Shown here piece after piece: positions 45,201 to 54,923 of a stretch of 64,000 bases of DNA. This stretch comes from Acidobacteriota bacterium (lineage in GTDB: Bacteria; Acidobacteriota; Terriglobia; Acidiferrales; UBA7541), in NCBI GenBank assembly GCA_003223215.1, contig QHYH01000142.1, forward strand, positions 1 through 64,000, written 5' to 3'. Every line of letters starts with the position of its first letter. Within the stretch, counting starts at the first letter, position 1. Below the pieces are notes generated by a model, which was not told the DNA's origin, did not search any database, and saw nothing but the letters and a program-made list of their open reading frames with translations. The translations under genes and the position numbers were made by a program.

Positions 45201-45349
45201 AATGGCAGGAGCAGAGCAGAGAAACAGCGATCGGAGGGAGGGATCGGAAGCCGAGCGCAAAGGACCTCGGACTTCCTTCCAGGGCCAGGGCTAGATAGAT
45301 TTGGCGCAGAGCACGGCGCCATATGGAGGGGGTTAGGTGAGGGGGTTAT

Positions 45350-45837
45350 ATGTTGAGTTTCAGAAAAGTCGCCATTGTCGTGGGAGCTTTGCTTCTCGGT
45401 CCGCTGGGGATGGCATGAAGGCCGGGGATTTGGCGGGAGGCGCGCGAGGCGAGATTGATGCGTTCAACAAGAAGTTCGTCGAGCTGCATTTGAAGATGGA
45501 CACACCGGGGATCATGGCGATGTGGGCAGAAGACGGCGTGGATTTGATGCCGGGGGAGGCACCGCTGGTGGGCAGAAAGACCATCACGGCGTGGGTTGAA
45601 AACGTTCTGGCGAAGATGCCGGGATACAAAGTGACGAAAGAGGAGATGGTGTTTCACGACATTCAAGTGTGCGGAGACTGGGCGACCGAGTGGGCGACAG
45701 AGCATCAGGTGGCGCAGGCTCCGGAAGGGAATCCGAATCTCGACGGATACGGGAAGATGGCGCTGGTGCTCCATCGCGAGGCTGGCGGCGGGTGGAAAAT
45801 CCAGCAGGAAATGTGGAATGCTTCGCCGAAACCTTGA
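45350..45837 (+). pseudogene. Exported SnoaL/DUF4440-like protein, frameshifted at the signal peptide
   Basis: ATG 45350 reads MLSFRKVAIVVGALLLGPLGMA and stops at 45416-45418. The mature domain continues in the -1 frame from an overlapping ATG at 45415: KAGDLAGGARGEIDAFNKKF, MWAEDGVDLMPGEAPLVG, and WKIQQEMWNASPKP. This is a SgcJ/EcaC-type SnoaL-like fold of about 140 residues. Either one base is missing between signal and domain, or the two frames are coupled through ATGA and the protein is cytoplasmic. Function within this fold is not predictable. Confidence 0.7.
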
Positions 45838-45892
45838 AATAAGTGAACAGCGCGCCGGCCGAACGCTTTGCGCTTGTGTGTGTGAATCCGGG

Positions 45893-46399
45893 CTAATTTT
45901 CGTCGAACCGCCATCGGGTGACGGCATCGGCGAAGTTTTCCGCGTGTTCGTCTTGCGCAAAGACGACCTGGGGCTGGACGCGAAAGACACAGCCATTCGC
46001 AGCCATCAGAAGCGGCTCCACGTCGCCGCCGTATTTGGAATTGTAAATTTTAGCGAGCTGCTTCCAGACCGAGCGATCCGTGATTTCCTCCGCGGTGCCT
46101 TCCAGAATGACAGCTTCGTCGGCTTTTTCGGTTCCAATGACAACGCGGGGGACCGCGGCGATGTTTTTGGCCTTGCGCGTGCGCGGGCCGGTGCTGAACC
46201 AGAAGGCGTCCCGCCACCAGATTCCCCAGACAATCATGAGGTGCGGACGGTGATCGGGCCGCGAGCTGGCAATCCAATAATTGTGCGATTGCTCGAGGCG
46301 CTCGACGGCCCAAGACCAGGGTTTCAGGCTGGACATGTCCTCGGGTGGCTTGGTGAGGGCATCGGGCCAATAGGGCCGGCTGACTCTTGGTTCGAGCAT
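45893..46399 (-). CDS. Pyridoxamine 5'-phosphate oxidase-family flavoprotein
   Basis: This 168-residue PPOX-class split-barrel protein has WIASSRPDHRPHLMIVWGIWW, then FSTGPRTRKAKNI, and VILEGTAEEITD, matching FMN- or F420-binding enzymes. It is not PdxH, which has different substrate residues. The partner and substrate are unknown. It is a single gene convergent with the SnoaL-like gene. Confidence 0.85.
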   Translation of the reverse strand: MLEPRVSRPYWPDALTKPPEDMSSLKPWSWAVERLEQSHNYWIASSRPDHRPHLMIVWGIWWRDAFWFSTGPRTRKAKNIAAVPRVVIGTEKADEAVILEGTAEEITDRSVWKQLAKIYNSKYGGDVEPLLMAANGCVFRVQPQVVFAQDEHAENFADAVTRWRFDEN

Positions 46400-46517
46400 G
46401 GTGCGTCCTTTCGAGATCGCAGATCGAGAGGGATTGTAGCAGGCGGTGAGCGAGGCCGTCAGAAGGAATCCGCAGACGAATCAGAACCGGAGATCCAAGA
46501 CCGGAGAAAATCGCGTT

Positions 46518-47801
46518 TCAGGAAACGAAAGAGCAGCCGATGCGCGTGCCGCCCTGCGCGGTCTGCTGCCTCCACACGGGTTTCAGGTTGACCCTCACGG
46601 GAGGGAGAATCGGGACGTGCAGGACCGCGAACAGACTTTCCGGAAGATTTTCCTGGGAATCCAACTCGATGGCGACGCCGCCAAAACCCAGGTCGAGGAC
46701 GCGAGCACGTAGCGACCCTTGTTCACTTAGGACGGCATAGGCGTTGGTGCCGGCCATGGAAACGCGCTCGGCTTTACGCTGAACGGCGAACATGCGGGGC
46801 GGGGAAATCACCGGTGCATGGGCTGGAGGAGGGCTAACCGTGCCGCGGGCCTCAGGGTCGCTCTCTGGTTTTTCGGGCGCGCGCATGGTTTCGATGGAAA
46901 TGGGCGGAGGGAGTGGACCGGGAGATTCCAGCGAAACCGCGGGGCCGGGAGCCTGGTCAGCCGAGGGGACCGTTTCAATGCGATCGGCGCCGTCAAGGGT
47001 TTTCTTGTGATTAGCGTGCTTTTGGCGGTACAGGCGCTCATCGGCGATGCGAATCAGTTGATCGGCCTGCTCTGCGTCTTGCGGAAAAATGGCAATGCCA
47101 TGATCCATGCTGACGGCAACTTGCAACTGCAGCGGCTGGAGGATCTCGACAAATACCGCTTCGACGCGGCGGCTGAGCGCAAGAGCTTGCTGCGCGTCCG
47201 TTTGCGGCAAGAGCAAGGCGAACTCATCGCCTCCGATGCGGAAGGCCGAGTCGGAAGTGCGCAACGCTTTCTTGAGCGTTGCCGCCGTGGCGCGCAAAAC
47301 CTCATCACCGCGGGGGTGGCCGTGTTTGTCGTTTACTTCTTTGAAGCGGTGCAGATCCAGAATCACCAGGCTCAGCGGCTGCGTGTAACGGCGCGCACGA
47401 TTCAATTCTTTTTCGAAAGATTCTCCAAAAAGCCTGCGGTTGTAGAGGCCGGTCAGGGGATCGGTGACCGCATTCAATTCGAGCTTCTTGAGTTCCTCGT
47501 ACTCCAAGATGATAGGCACACGGAGAAATCCGGAAGTAGCGAGCACATCCATAAGAGCCGCCTTCAGAACAACGGGACGGCCCGCTTGATCGGTGAGGGC
47601 CCGACGGCGATTGAGCATTTCGTCCCAGATTTGCACACACTCAGATTCGCGCAATTCAACGTGACAGATTGCGCGGAGAAAGCGCTGGAGAAATTGTCCC
47701 CGCGCGGGCAGGTCGAGACTCTCGAGTGTATCCGCAAGCAACTCGAGATACGTGTCCTCGATCGGCAGACGCGGGGGCGCGAGGGCGCCGGAGCTGGGCA
47801 T
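46518..47801 (-). CDS. Diguanylate cyclase with C-terminal PilZ domain
   Basis: The 427-residue soluble protein has an N-terminal helical region, a GGDEF domain with intact active site GGDEF (190-194) and the product-inhibition I-site RTSD (181-184), a Pro-rich linker (about 275-335), and a PilZ-like domain with RKAERVSM and VLDLGFGGVAIEL. It should make c-di-GMP and perhaps bind it at two sites. There is no membrane segment or classical sensor. It is adjacent to a second PilZ protein and to the polysaccharide regulators, which suggests local c-di-GMP control. Confidence 0.9.
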   Translation of the reverse strand: MPSSGALAPPRLPIEDTYLELLADTLESLDLPARGQFLQRFLRAICHVELRESECVQIWDEMLNRRRALTDQAGRPVVLKAALMDVLATSGFLRVPIILEYEELKKLELNAVTDPLTGLYNRRLFGESFEKELNRARRYTQPLSLVILDLHRFKEVNDKHGHPRGDEVLRATAATLKKALRTSDSAFRIGGDEFALLLPQTDAQQALALSRRVEAVFVEILQPLQLQVAVSMDHGIAIFPQDAEQADQLIRIADERLYRQKHANHKKTLDGADRIETVPSADQAPGPAVSLESPGPLPPPISIETMRAPEKPESDPEARGTVSPPPAHAPVISPPRMFAVQRKAERVSMAGTNAYAVLSEQGSLRARVLDLGFGGVAIELDSQENLPESLFAVLHVPILPPVRVNLKPVWRQQTAQGGTRIGCSFVS

Positions 47802-48045
47802 ATCCGGTATAAACCTAACCTCTGCCTATCCCCGCGGGGAATGGGGCAAGCATGTAAATTGTTCTACAAACATTTGGAGCAACCAAGAGACCATTGGTAC
47901 TGGACCTTGGCGGCCTCCGCATGACTAGACCTCAGTGAGCCGGGCATCCTAATATAAGATGCGGTGAAAAACGAGGCAAAAACTTAGCAAAGTGCGCTCG
48001 GACAGACAGCGGATGTAACAAAAGTATCCAGCGGGGATGGCAGCC

Positions 48046-48372
48046 CTATTCCAACGGGTGGAAAAATTCTAGGCCGAACAGGCGTGCATCCCCCACCTTG
48101 TTCTGTCTGAGGACACGGGCAAGAATAGGGGGAGTCGCCTTGGGAACAAAGCCGGAGGATAGCAGAGAAGGAGCCGGGATGGTGAGATGGATCTTCTGGT
48201 TCGCTCGCAGAGCATGTTCGCAGGTGATGCAGGCGCCAAATGCGCTGATGTCTAGGGTCTTAGTAAGCTCAATGAATTCAGCCCCGGAGGCATCCGTGCC
48301 GCGCACGAAAACGGGAATCTGAAGCCGTAGGCGGGGCGAGCGCCTTATCGAGCGAGTCTCTACGGCGTGCAT
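48046..48372 (-). CDS. PilZ-domain protein
   Basis: About 108 residues. The PilZ-type motif RRSPRLRLQIPVFV is followed by TKTLDISAFGACI, which is the R-x3-R plus D/N-x-S-x2-G pattern of c-di-GMP receptors. The frame is open to 48465, but ATG 48372 has GGGGGA close upstream and starts at the domain. It probably serves as a single-domain c-di-GMP adaptor. Confidence 0.78.
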   Translation of the reverse strand: MHAVETRSIRRSPRLRLQIPVFVRGTDASGAEFIELTKTLDISAFGACITCEHALRANQKIHLTIPAPSLLSSGFVPKATPPILARVLRQNKVGDARLFGLEFFHPLE

Positions 48373-48685
48373 TTCCCCCGTTGCGCGATTCACAGAGCCC
48401 TCGGACAGTACGAAAGATATAGTACGGGATAGCGAGCATCTTGAGGGCCAGACAAGCTTATCCAAAGAAACATTAAGTCGCGTATTGAGAATAACTTCCT
48501 AGCTGTTCGCAGATGCGGAAAGGATTTTCATTCGACGGTTAGGGCTTTAAGATCCACTGGATTTCCGTAAATGTGCAAATGGAACGCTTTTACCATTGAC
48601 TCGACAGGGAACACTCTGTAAGGATGTGCATTCCGGCAAGGGAAAATATTTACCACACTCGCAAAAGAGAAAACTGAGCTAATAG

Positions 48686-49909
48686 ATGACCGGAAGGATA
48701 GCCATGCCCCCCGTGGCCGAAGATCGCAATCGCCGACCTCTTCCCCTAGGGGCGGTCAGACAAGTCTTGGATATTCTTGAAAAGTCATTAGTTGTCGCCG
48801 ACCGCAGCGGAGGTCTCGTGCTGGTAAACGCGCGGGCACGCCGTTGCTTGGAGACCCAAGGATTCACGGAAACCGACGAACTGAATCTCTTCAGTGATCT
48901 TCTCAAGATGGATGCAGCCGACATCTTCAGGCAAGTGGAAAGGGGGGAGCACGAGGTCAACGTGCGGATCGGCCCGGCGGAGAAAAGAACGTCGATGCGG
49001 ATTCGTTGGATGCCGGAATCCGATTGGCTGGTGGCGGAAATCCAAAATGCGGACGGGCAGGCGGGCGATTCCGAAACGCAGCTTACCGTGCAAGATCTGC
49101 TCCAGGAACGGGAGATTACTTACAGGAACCTGCTGGCGGCCTACCTGAAATTACAGGAAGTGAACCGGCAGAAAACCGTGTTTCTGGCTTCCGCCGCGCA
49201 CGAATTGAAGACGCCGCTGGCGGTGATCAAGGGTTATTACGACTTGTTGCTCGCGGGTTCGCTCGGGCGGCTGACGGACAAGCAGCGAGACATCCTGGAG
49301 GAATCCAAAGAGAGTTGCGAACGATTGGTGCGCCTGGTCTCCATGTTCCTGAACTATTCGGCACTGGAGAGCGGCAAGCTTGTCTTGCAACTGCGCGAGA
49401 ACGATTTGCGCGATTGCCTGGATGAGCTTTCCAAGAGGTGGTTTGAGGCCTTTCAGCGCAAAGGAGTGCGCCTCGAAGCGAAGATTGACCCTTCCATACC
49501 GACATTCCGTTTCGACTATCAAAAAGTTCAGCAGGTTGCCGCGAATTTGCTCGACAATTCCTTGAAGCACAGTCCGAGCGGCGGCACAGTGGTGCTGCGG
49601 GCGGCGCCCCATTTCTGGGAGCGCCGCGTCGCCACCATGGCGCCTTTGCAAGAGCGCCGGAGGTTTCGCCTGCCACGCCCGAACAGCGTAGAAGTCAGCG
49701 TGAAAGACTCCGGCACGGGCATTTCTGCCGAACATCATCAGGAAATCTTTGAGGATTTCGTGCGAGTAGACAGGAATACTTCGGGGATGGGACTAGGGCT
49801 GGCAATTGCCAAGCGACTCATCCAGGCGCACCGCGGCAAGATCTGGGTGGAGAGCGACCCGAATGGGGGAAGCCGATTCACGTTCTTATTGCCGATGGAT
49901 CAAGGCTAA
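48686..49909 (+). CDS. Soluble sensor histidine kinase with PAS domain
   Basis: The 407-residue kinase has no membrane helix. An N-terminal PAS-like domain (VLDILEKSLVVADRSGGLVL) is followed by a short coiled coil, a HisKA domain with phospho-accepting His172 (SAAHELKTPL), and a HATPase with NLLDNSLKHSPSGG, VKDSGTGIS and GMGLGLAIAKRL. The response regulator begins 34 bp after its stop codon, so the two are a two-component pair. The gene order resembles PrsK-PrsR of exosortase-associated polysaccharide loci, although PrsK itself is membrane-bound. Confidence 0.93.
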   Translation: MTGRIAMPPVAEDRNRRPLPLGAVRQVLDILEKSLVVADRSGGLVLVNARARRCLETQGFTETDELNLFSDLLKMDAADIFRQVERGEHEVNVRIGPAEKRTSMRIRWMPESDWLVAEIQNADGQAGDSETQLTVQDLLQEREITYRNLLAAYLKLQEVNRQKTVFLASAAHELKTPLAVIKGYYDLLLAGSLGRLTDKQRDILEESKESCERLVRLVSMFLNYSALESGKLVLQLRENDLRDCLDELSKRWFEAFQRKGVRLEAKIDPSIPTFRFDYQKVQQVAANLLDNSLKHSPSGGTVVLRAAPHFWERRVATMAPLQERRRFRLPRPNSVEVSVKDSGTGISAEHHQEIFEDFVRVDRNTSGMGLGLAIAKRLIQAHRGKIWVESDPNGGSRFTFLLPMDQG

Positions 49910-49943
49910 CGTCGAGAAAATCTCGCAGAAAAGAGAAGAAGCG

Positions 49944-51401
49944 ATGGGTGAGAAAGAAAAAGTTCTGGTGGTGGATGACGAGCCGAGCATTCGCAAGTAC
50001 CTGCAGACCCTTTTGGAAGTAGACGGGTTCGAAGTCGAGACCGTCAGTTCCGGCAAGGAAGCCTTGAACAAAGTGACCAAAGGCGAGCGACCAGACTTCA
50101 TCATTCTGGATGTGCTGATGCCGGAGATGAACGGGATTGACACGCTAAGAGAGCTGATGGAGATCGACCGCACTCTGAATGTGATCATGCTGTCTTGTTC
50201 GAACGAAGTGGGGACGGTGGTAGAGGCCATTCGCATCGGCGCGCACGACTACCTTACCAAGCCATTTGAAAAAACCGAGCTGGATGCGGCGATGCTCAAG
50301 TCGCGCCAGAAGAAACAGTTGGCAACCGAGAATCAGGCGCTCCGGGATTACTGCGTCCAAGTGACGGAGGATTTGAGCTTTTTGGCGGCGAGCCCGCAGA
50401 TGGTGCGAATCCGGCAGCAGATCCTGCAAATCGCTCCGGTGGACGTGCCGGTTTTTATTTGTGGCGAAAGCGGCGTGGGAAAAGAAGTTGTCGCGCGGAT
50501 GATTCACTTGCGTTCGAAGCGGCGCAACCAGGCGTTTGTGAAAGTGAACTGCGCGGCGCTGCCGGGAGAGCTGCTGGAATCGGAACTGTTCGGATTTGAG
50601 CAAGGCGCCTTTACTGGTGCCGTGAGGAGCAAGCCCGGTAAGTTCGAAATGGCCAACAAAGGCACGATTTTCCTGGACGAAATCGCGGAGATGACCACGC
50701 ACCTGCAGGCCAAACTGCTCCACGTTTTACAAGATCACCAGTATTCGCGGCTGGGTGGGCGGCATGTGGTGGAGACCGACGTGCGCGTGCTGGCAGCCAC
50801 GAACGTGGACGTACATGAAGCGATGAAATCGGGACGCTTTCGCGAGGATTTGTATTACCGGCTGAATGTATTGTCCATCAACGTGCCCCCGCTTCGGGAA
50901 CGCACGACGGAAATTCCGCTGTTGTTTCAACATTTCCTCCAGAAGTACAGCGAAAAATACGGGAAGCCCGGGCAGCCGCCATCCAAGCATTTGCTGGATG
51001 CGGCCGTGAACTATCCCTGGCCTGGAAATTTGCGCGAGCTGGAGAACTTCGTAAAGCGTTATGTGATTCTCGAAGATGACGAGGGCAGCCTGCGCGAATT
51101 GGTGGAAATGTCCTCCACCCGGCAGCGCACTTCGCCGCGCGAAGAACCGCCGCCACCAAAAGACCAAGGGCTCAAAGCCCTTGTGCGCGGCTTGAAGGAT
51201 GAAGCGGAGATGGAAGCGATCGCCGACGCGCTGGAAAAGACCCGCTGGTGCCGGAAAGACGCCGCGAAGATGCTGGGAATCAGCTACAAGGCGTTGCTTT
51301 ACAAGATGCGGCAGTTCAATCTGGATACTCCGCGAACGCGGAAATCCGCGACGGCGCCAGGGGCTGAAGAGAATTCGGCAGTGGGAACAAGAAACGGCTG
51401 A
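49944..51401 (+). CDS. NtrC-family sigma-54-dependent response regulator
   Basis: The 485-residue protein has an N-terminal receiver with phospho-acceptor Asp56 (IILDVLMPEMNG), an AAA+ domain with Walker A GESGVGKE, sigma-54 contact loop GAFTGA, and an intact Walker B FLDEIAEM. A C-terminal Fis-type HTH (KDAAKMLGISYKALLYKM) completes it. It should remodel the sigma-54 holoenzyme at -24/-12 promoters when phosphorylated by the kinase just upstream. Two more proteins with similar HTH lie downstream. ATG 49944 is chosen. Confidence 0.95.
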   Translation: MGEKEKVLVVDDEPSIRKYLQTLLEVDGFEVETVSSGKEALNKVTKGERPDFIILDVLMPEMNGIDTLRELMEIDRTLNVIMLSCSNEVGTVVEAIRIGAHDYLTKPFEKTELDAAMLKSRQKKQLATENQALRDYCVQVTEDLSFLAASPQMVRIRQQILQIAPVDVPVFICGESGVGKEVVARMIHLRSKRRNQAFVKVNCAALPGELLESELFGFEQGAFTGAVRSKPGKFEMANKGTIFLDEIAEMTTHLQAKLLHVLQDHQYSRLGGRHVVETDVRVLAATNVDVHEAMKSGRFREDLYYRLNVLSINVPPLRERTTEIPLLFQHFLQKYSEKYGKPGQPPSKHLLDAAVNYPWPGNLRELENFVKRYVILEDDEGSLRELVEMSSTRQRTSPREEPPPPKDQGLKALVRGLKDEAEMEAIADALEKTRWCRKDAAKMLGISYKALLYKMRQFNLDTPRTRKSATAPGAEENSAVGTRNG

Positions 51402-51573
51402 CCGTCCTCGGTAGCGATGCGCGGGCCAGGCAAAAACAAGAAAACGATATACTCGGGTCCTTGAGTTACCTTGGCTTGCGCAAGAAACCTGAATCAGCCC
51501 TCGGGGGAGCGAGAACTTAATTCAAAGAAGGGAACGCGGCCGCGAGAAACGGCCCGCGGAGTGTAGCGGAAAA

Positions 51574-51921
51574 ATGGGGGGCGCCAACGAGCGTCGAACG
51601 ACTCGGCGCTATGATCTATCGTTGCCGGTCCTTGTTCGTATTCCTACGGAGAAGGAATCGGATTCCAAGAAGGGCAATACCCGCGACATCTCGACGCGCG
51701 GACTGTATTTTGTAATGGATCAAGATCCGCAAGCTGGCTCCCAACTCGATCTGGTGCTGACATTGCCAACGGCAATAACCAACGGCAAAGAGGTTCTGGT
51801 GCACGCATTCGGAAGAGTCCTCCGTGTCGAGCCGCGTATCGAAGACGGCAATGCGCGAATGGGTGTTGCCGCGGTCATTGACAAATACGATATCGTGCGT
51901 GCGGAGGCGGCACGAGCCTAG
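51574..51921 (+). CDS. PilZ-domain protein
   Basis: The 115-residue PilZ protein has ERRTTRRYDLSLPVLVRI with the R-x3-R site and NTRDISTRGLYFVM with the D-x-S-x2-G site. It lies about 170 bp after the sigma-54 regulator. Alone or by protein contact it likely transmits c-di-GMP to the polysaccharide machinery. Confidence 0.85.
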   Translation: MGGANERRTTRRYDLSLPVLVRIPTEKESDSKKGNTRDISTRGLYFVMDQDPQAGSQLDLVLTLPTAITNGKEVLVHAFGRVLRVEPRIEDGNARMGVAAVIDKYDIVRAEAARA

Positions 51922-52084
51922 TGCCGATTCTTTGGCCCCGAAGAGTTTCCGCAAACCAGTCCCCGAACCAGTCCTTCCCGCCTCAAGAACAGGCTGATTG
52001 GGAGCCCACTTTGATTTGCAACCCACCTTGCTTCTAGGTCGAAATAGGCCTAGTATCCGGCTAAATTACCTGCGGAGGTGTCCA

Positions 52085-52519
52085 ATGAGGGTTGGCGATT
52101 TGATCGAGTCCCGCAAGGAAGTCTATACCGTCTCGGAAGAGTCCAGCGTTCACCAGGTGGCCCAGTATCTGCGAGCCAAAGAAGTACGCACGGTTGGCGT
52201 GCTGGGGGCGGACGGCAGGCTCACCGGTGTCATTTCGCAGAGCGACATTTCCGACAAAGTGGCTGCCGAAAACAAGTGTCCGGCATGGATGAAAGCCTCG
52301 GATATCATGACCCGTGAACTGGTTACCGTCACGGCGGAAAGGACGCTTGATGAGTGCCTGCTGCTTATGGAGCAAAACGGGATCTTCCATCTGATCGTGC
52401 TGAACGAGGTGGGGGAGTTCCGGGGGATGCTCTCGGTCAAAGATATTTTGCGTGTGGTAGCCTCGGATGAAAAGGCCAGAGCTGACCTATTCGAGGCTTT
52501 TATCTTTCCCCCGCGGTAA
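52085..52519 (+). CDS. CBS-domain pair protein
   Basis: The 144-residue protein is two CBS domains in tandem: YTVSEESSVHQVAQYLRAKEV to GVISQSDIS, then IMTRELVTVTAERTLDECLLLM to MLSVKDILR. Such modules bind adenine nucleotides and sense energy state. GGAGGTG precedes the ATG. No catalytic domain is attached, so it is a stand-alone sensor with unknown partner. Confidence 0.9.
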   Translation: MRVGDLIESRKEVYTVSEESSVHQVAQYLRAKEVRTVGVLGADGRLTGVISQSDISDKVAAENKCPAWMKASDIMTRELVTVTAERTLDECLLLMEQNGIFHLIVLNEVGEFRGMLSVKDILRVVASDEKARADLFEAFIFPPR

Positions 52520-52936
52520 AGCATCCGGGCGGGTTGTCGGACAAGAGCCGGGACCGCTCGAATCCCATGGAGTGGCTGACGTGCGCTGCACGGCATCTGT
52601 TTATCCGGTAACGACGTTTCAACTGCGGGCGCGCCGTAACATCCTGAGCCTCGCACCGGTAGATGCGAACCAATAAAAGCCGCCACCGCCCGTTAGCAGG
52701 ATATTCACGGACGAGTCCGTCACGCTTTACCCCGCCTCAAAAGACCGAGTCCACGACTGTTAGCGCCAGTGAAAAACGGCGCCATTCTCGCCGGTTTTGG
52801 CCGGGGCCAGTGATCCAGAGCCCCGCTGGTAAGGACGCGGTAAGAATTCTAAATTAGTTTCTAAATCTTGCACGCCGCTGCGCTTCGATTTAAATTCGTC
52901 GGCAGGAGTTTAACTAATTTCCGTTCTTGGCTTTCG
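52520..52936. other. Non-coding stretch
   Basis: About 400 bp without a supported gene. It includes the inverted repeat ACGGAC-GA-GTCCGT near 52710 and several GC-rich CGGCGCC/GCCGG stretches around 52775-52810. Composition turns AT-richer near 52850, where a promoter for the next gene may lie. Confidence 0.4.
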
Positions 52937-53224
52937 ATGTTCAACTCCAGCGCCAAACTCGCTCGTTTGCTCTCGCGGACAGAATACCGAACCTGTGTCG
53001 TGTTCCTCATGCAAGATCACTCTACCCACCGGGTCTACCGCCTATACGACTTCAACAAATCCCAACAGATCACGCCAGGCCAATACTACTGCGTGTCGGG
53101 AAAGGTCAACAGTGCGGACAAACTGTACCTGGTCATCGAGTCGGTCAAGATGGACACAAAACACTGCCGGTGTTCCACAACTCCTGCTCCTGCTGGCGGC
53201 GCGGGAGGATGGCTCATGAAGTAA
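52937..53224 (+). CDS. Small protein of unknown function
   Basis: The 95-residue frame has a plausible protein composition: CVVFLMQDHSTHRVYRLYDF followed by ITPGQYYCVSGKVNSADKLY and a Cys- and Ala-rich tail. The beta-rich core is reminiscent of an OB-fold, but I cannot assign it. No good ribosome site is visible. A second small frame at 53209-53373 overlaps its end and is doubtful. Confidence 0.4.
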   Translation: MFNSSAKLARLLSRTEYRTCVVFLMQDHSTHRVYRLYDFNKSQQITPGQYYCVSGKVNSADKLYLVIESVKMDTKHCRCSTTPAPAGGAGGWLMK

Positions 53225-53678
53225 AGATCGACGTTGCACGGGAAAAACTAGAAATCAAGCCTGCTTGTTCTTGCGCAACAACAGGCAGCCCATGGGTGTG
53301 TTCCAAACTCGCCGCCGGGCCAAGTGGCTCAACCCAAACCGGCGAAAGTGGATCCCTTTTAAACCGGCGCTAACACACGACAAAAAAAGCCGAGATGGCG
53401 GTGCTAATGATAATCGTGAAAAGCCCGTTTTCGAGGCCCATTTTGCAGGCCCGGGAGTTGCTGAAGCAGGGAGTGAACTACCGTGCTTCGGTCGTCAGAA
53501 GGGAAAAATGTTTTCGTACCGCAGAGAAATTCCTTGCTATTTCTGGTCCGGAAGAAATCGCGTCCCTTTGCCTTGCGGTACTATAACTTTCTTGTTCTGC
53601 CTTCATCTAAGTGATTATAAACAGAACGGTTAGCCGGTTTGCGCGGTCAAGTGTGATCTTGGCGCCACACCCCTTTAA
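53225..53678. other. Mostly non-coding stretch
   Basis: Short frames occur at 53209-53373 and 53395-53586. The latter reads RELLKQGVNYRASVVRREK and could be a small helical protein, but it lacks a ribosome site. I do not call either. Confidence 0.35.
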
Positions 53679-53694
53679 TGGCCGCTAGTGTGCT
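53679..53694 (+). promoter_or_regulatory. Possible sigma-54 promoter before second AAA+ regulator
   Basis: TGGCCGCTAGTGTGCT has GG and GC separated by 10 bp, as in -24/-12 promoters, with TGGC and TGC(T) matching. The ATG is 30 bp downstream. The match is moderate and could be chance. Confidence 0.35.
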
Positions 53695-53723
53695 TTCCAT
53701 CCTGCTAGACCATGTAGGCTGAC

Positions 53724-54800
53724 ATGTCTGTCGAAAAGAGAAGACCGACCGCGGGCCAACAAGCGGCCATCCTGCCGCCGGAAGAGGTATTGTTTGGCCG
53801 GTCCGAAGCCATGAAACAGGTGCGGAGGCGCGCGGCGAAAATCGCCGGAACGGGCATTCCGGTGCTCCTGTACGGGCCGAAGGGAAGTGGCAAAGAGGTT
53901 CTCGCGAGATGGCTTCATAGTCATTCCGCAGTATCGAATGGCCAGTTCGTTAAGGTGAATTGTGCGGCGATTCCAGGGACCCTGCTGGAGAGCGAACTTT
54001 TCGGCTTCGAAAAAGGTGCGTTTACCGGGGCGCACGCGACAAAGCCGGGAAGGGTGGAACTCGCAGACCATGGCACGTTGTTTCTTGACGGCGTCGCAGA
54101 CCTCGATTTACCTTCCCAGAGCAAACTTCTGCAGTTTCTTCAGGATGGCCGCTTTTCACGAATCGGTGATGAATCGGAGAGGTCAGTCGATGCACGGCTG
54201 ATTTGCGCCACGGACAAAGACCTTGGCGAGGAGATTGCCCAAGGCAGGTTCCGCCTGGACCTGTACTACCGAATTAATGTTGTAGGCCTGAAGTTGCCGC
54301 CATTGCGGGAACGCCGCGAAGACATTCCGCTGATGGCCGAGCATTTTCTTGCGCGTTGCCAGGAACAATTCAGCGTGCGACCTGAGCCGCTCAGCAGGGA
54401 GGCGCTGCACTACCTGCAGTACACAGAGTGGCCAGGAAACATCCGAGAGCTTTCGAACGCCATCGCGCGGTACGTCGTTATCGGACCGGAGGCTTTGATG
54501 AGAGAGGACTTGGAACGGTCCGCTCATTCATGGCCCGGGCCAGACAAGAATGAAATCGTTCCTCTGAAGAGCTTATGCAGAGAAGCCATCCGGGCGGGTG
54601 AAAAAAACATTATCCTCGCGGCGCTGCGCGCCAATCGCTGGAATCGCAGGAAAGCGGCTCAGGAGCTGAAAATCAGCTACAGGCTGCTCATTTACAAGAT
54701 TCGTGATGCTGGTTTGATTCCCCAAAAGAAGGGCCGCACAGCCTCAAGATCAAAAAGCGAGATCGGGCCAGCGCCTTCGTCCAAGAACTGGAAAGACTAA
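53724..54800 (+). CDS. Sigma-54-activator-like AAA+ protein without receiver domain
   Basis: The 358-residue protein consists of an AAA+ domain and a Fis-type HTH (RRKAAQELKISYRLLIYKI) with only about 20 residues in front. Walker A is GPKGSGKE (51-58) and the GAFTGA loop is intact (98-103). Walker B reads FLDGVADL: the usual Glu after Asp122 is Gly123. That Glu normally activates water for ATP hydrolysis, so turnover may be slow or need a partner subunit. With no receiver it is either constitutive or controlled by another protein. Confidence 0.9.
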   Translation: MSVEKRRPTAGQQAAILPPEEVLFGRSEAMKQVRRRAAKIAGTGIPVLLYGPKGSGKEVLARWLHSHSAVSNGQFVKVNCAAIPGTLLESELFGFEKGAFTGAHATKPGRVELADHGTLFLDGVADLDLPSQSKLLQFLQDGRFSRIGDESERSVDARLICATDKDLGEEIAQGRFRLDLYYRINVVGLKLPPLRERREDIPLMAEHFLARCQEQFSVRPEPLSREALHYLQYTEWPGNIRELSNAIARYVVIGPEALMREDLERSAHSWPGPDKNEIVPLKSLCREAIRAGEKNIILAALRANRWNRRKAAQELKISYRLLIYKIRDAGLIPQKKGRTASRSKSEIGPAPSSKNWKD

Positions 54801-54923
54801 TTCCCGGGCGTTTGTCGGGCGCTGAGCAACCAACCGAAGATTGTCCGGTAAACACGCAATCCACGCTCGCCTGCTCCAACGAGAGACATCATCCCCACAC
54901 CCCGAACGATGGCGCAGACACGA

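Noticed and set aside
53395-53586. 63-codon frame upstream of the second AAA+ regulator
   Set aside because: Composition is plausible but it has no ribosome site, no recognised family and lies in an AT-rich leader; not called.
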